Assembly: GCF_004216895.1 (NCBI RefSeq)
Contig: NZ_SGXE01000001.1
Coordinates: forward strand, 930,001 to 994,000
DNA from: Aquimarina brevivitae
GTDB lineage: Bacteria; Bacteroidota; Bacteroidia; Flavobacteriales; Flavobacteriaceae
DNA: 64,000 nucleotides
Direction of reading: 5' to 3'
Both the position numbers and the translations under genes were made by a program. The stretch's first letter is position 1, and every line of letters starts with the position of its first letter. Below the pieces are notes generated by a model. The model ran no database searches. It was given only the letters and a program-made list of their open reading frames with translations, and had not been told where the DNA came from. Below are positions 24,609-32,004 of this stretch, piece by piece.

Positions 24609-25162
24609 AGGTGGTATTATTTGGTCCGGAATCTACGGGGAAAAGCACTTTGGCTGCAGAATTAGCGGTATATTACAATACCATTTGGGTCAAAGAGTAC
24701 ATGAGAGATTACTTACAGCATAAATGGAATGTGGAAAAGGCAAAATGCACTTATGACGATTTGCTGCCCATTGCCGAAGGTCAAATGCAAGCTGAGAATC
24801 AAAGTGTAGCAGTAGCAAATGATATATTAATTTGTGATACTAATTTGTTAGAACTAAAGGTGTACGCTCAGGTTTATTACAATGGGAAAGTACCTGATGC
24901 AATCCGTAAATTTGCGCTGCAAAACAAGTATGATCTCTATCTTTTAACAGACGTTGATGTTCCTTGGGTTGCTGATGATCTTAGAGATAAACCACAAGAG
25001 CGCCAAGAAATGTTCGAAGAATTTAGAAATGAATTAGAAACACAAAATTTGCCCTATGTGCTCATCAATGGAGATCGCGTGACTAGGTTAAATAGAGCAA
25101 TAAAAGCGATACATAAACTCATTAAAGCATACAATAGTGAAAATAACAGACAAGGACATTAA
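24569..25162 (+). CDS. NadR-like P-loop kinase
   Basis: A 197-residue ATP-binding protein. The Walker A motif is FGPESTGKSTLA at about residues 17-28. ICDTNLLELKVYA and LLTDVDVPWVADDLRDKP match the ribosylnicotinamide-kinase domain of NadR, here without the adenylyltransferase domain. It overlaps the Pnu transporter by 40 bases, consistent with a kinase that traps the imported vitamin. The substrate is either nicotinamide riboside or thiamine; the sequence does not decide. Confidence 0.8.
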   Translation: MEKTLKQTDSDCLKVVLFGPESTGKSTLAAELAVYYNTIWVKEYMRDYLQHKWNVEKAKCTYDDLLPIAEGQMQAENQSVAVANDILICDTNLLELKVYAQVYYNGKVPDAIRKFALQNKYDLYLLTDVDVPWVADDLRDKPQERQEMFEEFRNELETQNLPYVLINGDRVTRLNRAIKAIHKLIKAYNSENNRQGH

Positions 25163-26705
25163 ATTAATAAAATCTAAAGGGCTTACTGTAGATAAAGTAC
25201 TGTCTCAGATAGAAATTTTTAAAAATGAAATTCCCTTTGTTTCTTTAAGAAGTGCTGCTACGATTGGAAATGGTATCACTAAATTAAGTGAACATTACCA
25301 ATCAGAATTAGCTAAATTGTACGATAATCGTCTAAATGAAATAGAAACTTTAAAATTTGTACCTGCGTCTGGCGCTGCTACTCGAATGTTTAAAGAGCTT
25401 TTTCGTTTTTTAGACCATTATGATTATGAAAAAGAGAGTCTCAACTCTTATACCAATCACGAAAAAGCAAATGCGATACGACTTTTTTTAATTGGTTTAG
25501 AAAAATTTCCCTTCTATGAATTGGTGATGAAACGCGTACAGGAAGCTTACCCAAATTTTTCAAGTCTTTCTGAAGGGAAACAATTATACATTTTTGTGGA
25601 AATGATGTTAAAGGAAAAAGGATTAAACTACGGTTCTTTTCCTAAAGGGCTATTACCCTTTCATCAATATACTGAGGATAATATTTCAACAGCATTTGAA
25701 GAACATCTTTACGAAGCAGCAGGTTATAATAAAGACCATAGGGACCAGTCAAAATTGCATTTTACCATATCCAAAGAACATTTGGAGGCGTTTAAAGGAG
25801 AGTTTGAACAAATAGAAAAAGAAATTGAAGCAAAAACAAATACTTCATTTGATATTACCTATTCTTTTCAAAAACCAGAAACAGATACTATTGCTGTTAC
25901 TGAAGACAATGAGCCTTTCAGGCTTGAGGATGGCTCCTTATTATTTAGACCAGGAGGGCACGGAGCACTCATTGAAAATTTAAATGACCTAGATGCGGAT
26001 ATCATCTATATCAAAAACATCGATAATGTAGTAGTAAGAAAGTATCAGGAAGAAGTTTCTTCTTTCAAAAAGGTATTGGCGGGTAAATTGATTGAAATAC
26101 AAGATGAGGTGTTTAGAATACTGAACCAACTCGATGAAAGTGTACCTTCTGAAGCTGAATTAAAAGACATCAAAAAGTTTTTGGTCAACCAGCTTAATGT
26201 ACGATTACCTTTAGATTTTGATAAATTTTCCGAAAAGTATAAACTCCAATTTTTAAAAGAATCCTTAGACCGTCCCATTAGAGTATGTGGTATGGTGATC
26301 AATGAGGGGGAACCAGGGGGAGGTCCATTTTGGATCAAAAGAGATAATGGACGACTTACCCTTCAAATTATTGAAGGTCCCCAGATTGATAAAACAGATA
26401 AACGACAAAAAGAAATTTTAGAAAGTTCAACTCATTTTAATCCAGTAGATATCGTCTGTGGAATACGGAATTATAAGAGAAAGAAGTTTGATTTAATAAA
26501 ATATGTCGATCCAGACTCTGGTTTTATCACCAAAAAAACAAGGGACGGTAAAACTCTAAAGGCGCTAGAATTACCGGGACTATGGAATGGAGCTATGGCT
26601 AATTGGATAAGTGTTTTTGTAGAGGTGCCACTAACAACATTTAACCCAGTTAAGTCAGTAAATGACTTATTAAAATCGGCACATCAGGTAAAATTATTCT
26701 CTTGA
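25137..26705 (+). CDS. DUF4301 family protein
   Basis: A 522-residue soluble protein beginning MKITDKDIKLIKSKGL at a GTG start that overlaps the kinase by 26 bases. FVPASGAATRMFKELFRFL and RPGGHGALIENLNDLDADII are typical of DUF4301, and resemble the nucleotide-binding and sugar-nucleotidyltransferase-like pieces of the family. The function is unknown. Tight coupling to the transporter and kinase suggests a cytosolic enzyme in the same process, or coincidence. Confidence 0.82.
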   Translation: MKITDKDIKLIKSKGLTVDKVLSQIEIFKNEIPFVSLRSAATIGNGITKLSEHYQSELAKLYDNRLNEIETLKFVPASGAATRMFKELFRFLDHYDYEKESLNSYTNHEKANAIRLFLIGLEKFPFYELVMKRVQEAYPNFSSLSEGKQLYIFVEMMLKEKGLNYGSFPKGLLPFHQYTEDNISTAFEEHLYEAAGYNKDHRDQSKLHFTISKEHLEAFKGEFEQIEKEIEAKTNTSFDITYSFQKPETDTIAVTEDNEPFRLEDGSLLFRPGGHGALIENLNDLDADIIYIKNIDNVVVRKYQEEVSSFKKVLAGKLIEIQDEVFRILNQLDESVPSEAELKDIKKFLVNQLNVRLPLDFDKFSEKYKLQFLKESLDRPIRVCGMVINEGEPGGGPFWIKRDNGRLTLQIIEGPQIDKTDKRQKEILESSTHFNPVDIVCGIRNYKRKKFDLIKYVDPDSGFITKKTRDGKTLKALELPGLWNGAMANWISVFVEVPLTTFNPVKSVNDLLKSAHQVKLFS

Positions 26706-27103
26706 AAGTAGCTGAGTTATTAAAAGAAGTCAATTATAAATTTGTCAGGAGTTCTGGTCCTGGAGGGCAAAATGTAAATAAGGTTTCCTCAAAAGTGGAA
26801 TTGTATTTTGACTTGAAAAATTCCTTGGCATTATCCGAAAAAGAAAAGTCCGTTCTCAGTACCAAATTAACAAATTACATTTCAAAGGATCAGCTCCTGA
26901 TTTTAAAATGCGATAGTGCAAGAAGCCAGCATAAAAATAAAGACATTGTTAGTAAACGTCTTATTACCTTGCTAAAAAAGGCGCTTCAAAAAACTGCGGT
27001 GCGAAAGAAAACTAAACTTCCTCAAAAGGCAGTTAAAAAAAGATTAGAGCAGAAAAAACGCAATGCAGAAAAAAAAGCAAACCGAAGAGACCCTCTACGT
27101 TAG
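26702..27103 (+). CDS. arfB: Peptidyl-tRNA hydrolase ArfB (YaeJ/ICT1 family)
   Basis: A 133-residue ribosome-rescue factor. RSSGPGGQNVNKVSSKVEL holds the catalytic GGQ, which hydrolyses peptidyl-tRNA on stalled ribosomes. The Lys/Arg-rich tail after residue 95 is the part that enters the empty mRNA channel. The start is TTG, overlapping the DUF4301 stop (TTGA). No other start fits so close before the GGQ domain. Confidence 0.92.
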   Translation: MKVAELLKEVNYKFVRSSGPGGQNVNKVSSKVELYFDLKNSLALSEKEKSVLSTKLTNYISKDQLLILKCDSARSQHKNKDIVSKRLITLLKKALQKTAVRKKTKLPQKAVKKRLEQKKRNAEKKANRRDPLR

Positions 27104-27123
27104 TTGAATAAAACTGTGTAAAA

Positions 27124-27145
27124 AATCTACACTTTTTTGTAGATT
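27124..27145. other. Hairpin after arfB
   Basis: AATCTACA and TGTAGATT pair around CTTTTT. No T-run follows, so it is a weak terminator at best. Confidence 0.35.
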
Positions 27146-27248
27146 CCACACCTTTCTATGAATTTCTTACCATAAAATTTATTTTATAAATCGCTGTTTA
27201 TCAGTGTTTAAAACTGATTTTTTGAAATATACCCAATTTGGAATGATT

Positions 27249-27267
27249 ATTACTTTATAAAAGTAAT
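27249..27267. promoter_or_regulatory. Perfect dyad upstream of a small exported protein
   Basis: ATTACTTT and AAAGTAAT are separated by ATA, 20 bases before the TTG start. A candidate operator. Confidence 0.35.
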
Positions 27268-27287
27268 TCTTATTAGATATTTCAAAA

Positions 27288-27620
27288 TTGATAAAAGTAC
27301 CTTACATATTAGCCCTCCTCTTTGTAGCACTATGTATTACTAATGTTAGTGCGCAGGATGAAATCGCGGCGACATATGTAACAGTAGAGCTAAATGATTA
27401 CCAGGATGAATATCAAGAGTATACAGAAATTGAAATAATTGAATTGACAATGGCGGTACAAGATGAATTAGCTAAAAAGTTTGAAGGCCTGCGTATTTAT
27501 AAAGCATACATCGCCAAAGACAATACTTATAAAGTAGTACTCAAAGGAAAAAATAACTTCACAAAAGTTGTATTTGCAAGCGCTAACGGCGAATGGATTA
27601 AGCCAAACGCTAAATCTTAA
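27288..27620 (+). CDS. Small exported protein of unknown function
   Basis: A 110-residue protein with a signal peptide ending in NVSAQ, then an acidic stretch (DYQDEYQEYTEIEIIEL) and a basic C-terminal half with GKNNFTKVVFASANGEW. I do not recognise the family. The start codon is TTG; the clean signal peptide supports that start. It has its own terminator at 27683-27714. Confidence 0.65.
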   Translation: MIKVPYILALLFVALCITNVSAQDEIAATYVTVELNDYQDEYQEYTEIEIIELTMAVQDELAKKFEGLRIYKAYIAKDNTYKVVLKGKNNFTKVVFASANGEWIKPNAKS

Positions 27621-27682
27621 ATCTAGGGGTAGAGAAGAAATATCGTTTTGCACTTAAAGACGATATAAAGTTGTTTAGTGCT

Positions 27683-27714
27683 AAAAAGAGACCCGATCCC
27701 AAGGGTCTCTTTTT
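27683..27714 (+). terminator. Terminator after the small exported protein
   Basis: AAAAAGAGACCC (27683-27694) pairs with GGGTCTCTTTTT (27703-27714), loop GATCCCAA, then more T. Confidence 0.9.
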
Positions 27715-27780
27715 TATTTTATATCATAAGAATAATTAAAATGCTTACTTTTATATCTCGGCTTAAAGAATACAAAACTC

Positions 27781-29148
27781 ATGGCTCAAATTCTTATCGT
27801 GGAGGATGATGTTGCATTTTGCACGATGCTTAAAACATTTTTACAAAAAAAGGGATATCATATAAAAACGGCATTCTCTGGTAAGGAAGCAACGGAAACG
27901 ATAGCTAAAGATTCTTTTGATGTTATACTTATTGATGTACGTCTTCCGGATTGTGATGGTATTTCGCTTTTGGATGAAATCTTGAGTAAGCGTAATGATA
28001 CAGCCGTTATAATTATGACCGGATATGCTGAAATTAATATGGCCGTCAATGCGATTAAACAAGGTGCTTTTGATTATGTATCAAAGCCTTTTAATCCTGA
28101 TGCTATTCTTCAAACTATTGAAAAAGCCATAGAGAATACTCAGATATCAAAGCCTCCGTTAAACAAATCGTTAGACAATCTTGTTTCTCATAATGTAGTG
28201 GCAAAACCTACAACAGAAAAATCTTGTTTTGTTAAAGGAATTAGTGATGCTTCTAAAAAATTGAATGAATACGTTTCCTTAGTCGCACCAACAACTATGT
28301 CTGTTCTCATAATGGGAGAAAGCGGCACTGGTAAGGAATATGTAGCTTGTAGTATACATAGGGCCAGTAAGCGCAATAGTCAGCCTTTTATAGCAGTAGA
28401 TTGTGGCGCCATACCAAAAGAGCTTGCATCTAGTGAGTTTTTTGGTCATATCAAAGGTTCATTTACAGGAGCGGTAAATGACAAAGTGGGTCATTTTGAA
28501 GCAGCGAATGGAGGGACATTATTTTTGGATGAAATCGGAAATCTAAGCTATGAACTACAGGTTCAATTGTTAAGAGCGCTTCAGGAGCGCAAAATTAAGC
28601 CTGTAGGCAGCAATACAGAAATAGAGGTAGATATTAGAGTTATTGCAGCTACCAACGAAGACTTATCCAATGCGGTTAAAAAAGAAGGTTTTAGAGAGGA
28701 TTTATTTCATCGATTAAATGAATTTTCAATTACCGTTCCCGCTCTAAAAAATCGGGTTGAGGACCTTTTACTTTTTGCGAATCAATTTTTGGAGCAATCC
28801 AATCAAGAACTCGATAAGGAGGTGCTTGGTTTTTCTGAGGATGTCTTAAATGCGTTTAAACATTATACGTGGCCGGGTAATTTACGAGAATTAAAAAATA
28901 CCGTTAAACGCGCTGTATTGTTATGTCAAAAAGAAATGATATCCTTAGATCTTTTACCTAACGAAGTGGTTAATGCAACGCAAGAGCCGATACGCTCTTA
29001 TAGTTTATTTAAAAATGAAAATGAACAAGAACTTATTTTGGATACCTTAGAAAAAACAAAAGGAAACAAAGCTAAAGCAGCCAGGTTGTTAGCTATTGAT
29101 CGCAAAACGCTATATAATAAATTAAAACAGTATAATATTCGCTTGTAG
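27781..29148 (+). CDS. Sigma-54-dependent response regulator (NtrC family)
   Basis: A 455-residue regulator. The receiver domain (1-120) has the phospho-acceptor Asp52 in LIDVRLPDCDG. The AAA+ domain (about 145-380) has Walker A GESGTGKEYVA, the sigma-54 contact loop GSFTGA (usual form GAFTGA) and Walker B GGTLFLDEIGN. A Fis-type HTH ends it (GNKAKAARLLAIDRKTLYNKL). It opens sigma-54 promoters when phosphorylated. The convergent hybrid kinase gene, nine bases away, is a plausible partner. Confidence 0.94.
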   Translation: MAQILIVEDDVAFCTMLKTFLQKKGYHIKTAFSGKEATETIAKDSFDVILIDVRLPDCDGISLLDEILSKRNDTAVIIMTGYAEINMAVNAIKQGAFDYVSKPFNPDAILQTIEKAIENTQISKPPLNKSLDNLVSHNVVAKPTTEKSCFVKGISDASKKLNEYVSLVAPTTMSVLIMGESGTGKEYVACSIHRASKRNSQPFIAVDCGAIPKELASSEFFGHIKGSFTGAVNDKVGHFEAANGGTLFLDEIGNLSYELQVQLLRALQERKIKPVGSNTEIEVDIRVIAATNEDLSNAVKKEGFREDLFHRLNEFSITVPALKNRVEDLLLFANQFLEQSNQELDKEVLGFSEDVLNAFKHYTWPGNLRELKNTVKRAVLLCQKEMISLDLLPNEVVNATQEPIRSYSLFKNENEQELILDTLEKTKGNKAKAARLLAIDRKTLYNKLKQYNIRL

Positions 29149-29157
29149 CTTTTTAAG

Positions 29158-31578
29158 CTATTCTACCTTTAACTTCTCTATCAAAACTTCTATTTTTTCT
29201 ATAGCTTCATTGGCTAAATCAAAAATTATATCCTCTGTTATGTCGTACTGATTTGGATGTTCAAGCTTGGTAAGTAAATTAATGATAGTATGGGCTTTGA
29301 TTTGTCTAAACATAGGTAGCATCTTATGCGTCACACGTTTTAAGGCAACCAGATCTTTGTTTGCAACGATTTCTTTTAATTGCTTGATATTATTTTTAGT
29401 GCCCTCATAAAAAGCGTCAAGAATGGTATAAAAAGAATCGGGGTCTCCTTGTGCAAATTGTTTGATATCTTCAAGATGGAAATCAACAGTAGTTTCTTTT
29501 ACTTCATTAATGTTTATATTGGGCTGAGGTATAGAAACTTGCAGTACTTCTCTGATAAGAGTCAATAATTCTGTAGGCGTGTAAGGCTTTCTTAAGCTAC
29601 CTAAAAAACCTGCTTGTTTATAAAAATCGTTAGTTGCGTTTGTCTTTCCAGACAAAGCAATAAATGGAGAATTGGTTATGTTTTTTGCTTTTTCAATCAA
29701 TTCAAAACCGTCCATTGAGGGCATTTGAATATCTGTAAGGATTAAATCATAATGGTGTTGATTGAGTAGCGTTATGGCTTCTTTACCATTGTGGCAAGTA
29801 TCATATGCCAGCCCGGTTTGCGCAATAATTTCGCTGGTCAATGCAATTTGACTGGGGTCATCATCTACAATTAAAAGTTTTTTATCTTCTATAATTTGAT
29901 CATATTGATTTTTTGCATTTTTTAGAGGATCAGCTGCTAATGAATGAGTTTGAACAGGAATACTAATAGTAAATGTACTTCCTTCATCTAATTTGCTGGT
30001 TAAACTAATGGTGCCATTAAGTAGTGTAACTATCTTTTTCGTTATGGCTAATCCCAGGCCAAATCCACCAATGCGTTGTTCTGTTGATTGATCTCCCTGT
30101 GAAAACTCTTCAAAAATAAGTTGTTGTTGGTTTTTAGAGATACCGATACCTGTATCACTAACTGCTATAACTAATTTTTTATCTCCTATTCCATTTTCTT
30201 TTAACCCCGCTTTTATCACTATTGAACCTTGCTCCGTAAACTTATAGGCATTATTTAGTAAGTTTGTTAAGACTTGTTTAATCCTAAAGGGGTCACTAAT
30301 AAACTGTTTGTTCAGTTCTTCAGATACTAACAATTTTATCCTTATGTTTTTCTGATCGTTAATAGGGATCACACTATCAACCGTATCTTCAATTATTTTT
30401 TTTGGTGAAAAGGGAAGTTCCTCAACACTCATCTTGCCTGCCTCAAGCTTTGATAAATCTAATAGGTCATTGACCAAATGAAGGATGTAATCAGAAGATT
30501 TTTTAAGATGTTCTAAATAATACTTTTGCTTTTGGTTTAAGGTGGTTCGATCCAATAAATCGGAATACCCAATTACTGTATTGAGTGGAGATCTAAGATC
30601 ATGGGTCACTGTATTGATCAAAGACTCTCGTGTTTTCAATAAGGATTCCGTATAGGACTTTTCTTTTTCAAGTGCTACCCGATACTTTTGGCTTTGGGAC
30701 ACATCTTTGGTTATCAGGTAAATAAACAACAGCGCGATCACAAAACTAGTTGCACCGATAATAAGAATATAAGTCGAAGTTTTGTTTAGGATTGTATTGG
30801 AAGCTTCTAGTCGATTGAGATAGGCTTTTCGCTCATTTTCTTCAATAGATGAAAGAATGGCTCTTAATTGTTTAGTGATCGTTTGGTCATTCTTCAATAA
30901 ATTATTTTCCCTAATTTTTATCTGCTGGTCGTAGTTTCTTTCTTTTTGTTCGATTTCAGCTACAGCTTTATAAAATCGTTTAGCGACAGAATCCAGGGTT
31001 TCATTAGACAAACGTTGTTGGTTATCTTCCTTTGACCATTCTAGTAACGTTTTTAGGTATTTTTTACCACCTTCGCTAAGGTTTTTAAATCGATCTTCAT
31101 AATTTTGATAGTTACCGTAATCATTGCTGTTTTTTTGCAACTCTTCAATAATATTTTGTTGAAGGTTTTTATCTTTTCGCTGTCTATAGATTGCGATAAG
31201 CTCTTTGAAGTTCTTATTTTTACTATCGATTAGCGTGGTAATACTATCAATCTTTTTTACTTGCAGAGAGTCATCCGTAATTTTCATTACCTTTTGGATG
31301 GTTGCCAATATAGTGTCTACTTTAGCTTGGTAAGAAGTGTAATTTTCAGTGTTAGAAGTTTGAATAATGTTTCGAGTTAAACTTTCCGCTTCATATAATC
31401 CAGTAATCGCTTTTCCAACCAAAAACAGTTTTTCATTGTTTTCATTCTTAATCTCGGTTAATGAAGTATAGTTTCTTACTTGTGCGTATATCACCCAAAA
31501 AGCGGCTACGGCAAGAATAACGACTAGGATATATCCTGCTATGATTTTATAGGTAACGGCCCTTTTAGTATTTTTCAT
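29158..31578 (-). CDS. Hybrid sensor histidine kinase with receiver and HPt domains
   Basis: An 806-residue phosphorelay protein. Membrane segments at about residues 10-32 and 268-290 flank a helical periplasmic sensor. HisKA lies near 325 (VTHDLRSPLNTVIGYSDLL), then HATPase (NNAYKFTEQGS, DTGIGIS, GFGLGLAI). A receiver holds LILTDIQMPSMDG with its acceptor Asp, and a C-terminal HPt holds THKMLPMFRQI. It may pass phosphate to the convergent sigma-54 regulator. The signal sensed is unknown. Confidence 0.92.
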   Translation of the reverse strand: MKNTKRAVTYKIIAGYILVVILAVAAFWVIYAQVRNYTSLTEIKNENNEKLFLVGKAITGLYEAESLTRNIIQTSNTENYTSYQAKVDTILATIQKVMKITDDSLQVKKIDSITTLIDSKNKNFKELIAIYRQRKDKNLQQNIIEELQKNSNDYGNYQNYEDRFKNLSEGGKKYLKTLLEWSKEDNQQRLSNETLDSVAKRFYKAVAEIEQKERNYDQQIKIRENNLLKNDQTITKQLRAILSSIEENERKAYLNRLEASNTILNKTSTYILIIGATSFVIALLFIYLITKDVSQSQKYRVALEKEKSYTESLLKTRESLINTVTHDLRSPLNTVIGYSDLLDRTTLNQKQKYYLEHLKKSSDYILHLVNDLLDLSKLEAGKMSVEELPFSPKKIIEDTVDSVIPINDQKNIRIKLLVSEELNKQFISDPFRIKQVLTNLLNNAYKFTEQGSIVIKAGLKENGIGDKKLVIAVSDTGIGISKNQQQLIFEEFSQGDQSTEQRIGGFGLGLAITKKIVTLLNGTISLTSKLDEGSTFTISIPVQTHSLAADPLKNAKNQYDQIIEDKKLLIVDDDPSQIALTSEIIAQTGLAYDTCHNGKEAITLLNQHHYDLILTDIQMPSMDGFELIEKAKNITNSPFIALSGKTNATNDFYKQAGFLGSLRKPYTPTELLTLIREVLQVSIPQPNININEVKETTVDFHLEDIKQFAQGDPDSFYTILDAFYEGTKNNIKQLKEIVANKDLVALKRVTHKMLPMFRQIKAHTIINLLTKLEHPNQYDITEDIIFDLANEAIEKIEVLIEKLKVE

Positions 31579-31651
31579 ACACTATAATAACGTCTGTTTG
31601 AAAAAATCAGTATTTTTCTTTTTAAATCTACGATAAATCAAACAATCCTGT

Positions 31652-31659
31652 TACTTTTG
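31652..31659 (+). promoter_or_regulatory. -7 box of the TPP-controlled TonB receptor promoter
   Basis: TACTTTTG matches TAnnTTTG and lies 13 bases before the riboswitch, where a transcript including the aptamer should start. No clear -33 TTG is visible. Confidence 0.6.
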
Positions 31660-31671
31660 CACAGAAATCTC

Positions 31672-31816
31672 ATAAGGGGTGCTATTTATTAGCGTCAGGG
31701 TGTAGAGAAATCAGTAAGAGCATTAAAAGTTCTTTGTGTAAATTTCTATTCCTTTTTGATAATAAAGGCTGAGATCATACCCAATGAACCTAGGCGGGTA
31801 ATGCTGCCAAGGGACA
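31672..31816 (+). promoter_or_regulatory. TPP riboswitch (THI element) with extended P3
   Basis: The core elements are present in order: GGGGTGC (31676-31682), CTGAGA (31769-31774), ACCC, TGAACC (31785-31790), GGTAATGC (31797-31804) and AAGGGA (31809-31814). Between GGGGTGC and CTGAGA lie about 86 bases, a long P3 arm. It controls the TonB receptor 186 bases downstream. No intrinsic terminator follows; hairpins at 31867-31900 and over the start codon suggest control of translation. Confidence 0.9.
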
Positions 31817-31866
31817 TGGAATTATTAAGAGCATATAGCTTTTATCCGTATTAATTGTTGAAGTCG

Positions 31867-31900
31867 TATAACCACTGTAGTTATTTCACAGTAGGTTATA
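31867..31900 (+). promoter_or_regulatory. 12-pair hairpin in the receptor leader
   Basis: TATAACCACTGT pairs with ACAGTAGGTTATA (one bulged A) around nine bases, between the aptamer and the gene. No T-run follows, so it is not a terminator. A possible part of the expression platform. Confidence 0.5.
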
Positions 31901-31982
31901 AAGAAAGTAATTGGAAACCATTTTCTTTAGGTAACACTCAACGGAACATTATAGTTTAAAATATAGAATAATTACCCCTTTT

Positions 31983-32004
31983 ATTCGTAAAAATAATTAC
32001 GAAT
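31983..32004 (+). promoter_or_regulatory. Hairpin that covers the receptor start codon
   Basis: ATTCGTAA and TTACGAAT form an 8-base perfect stem around AAATAA. The first two bases of the receptor ATG are in the right arm, so this stem would mask the start. Confidence 0.5.
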
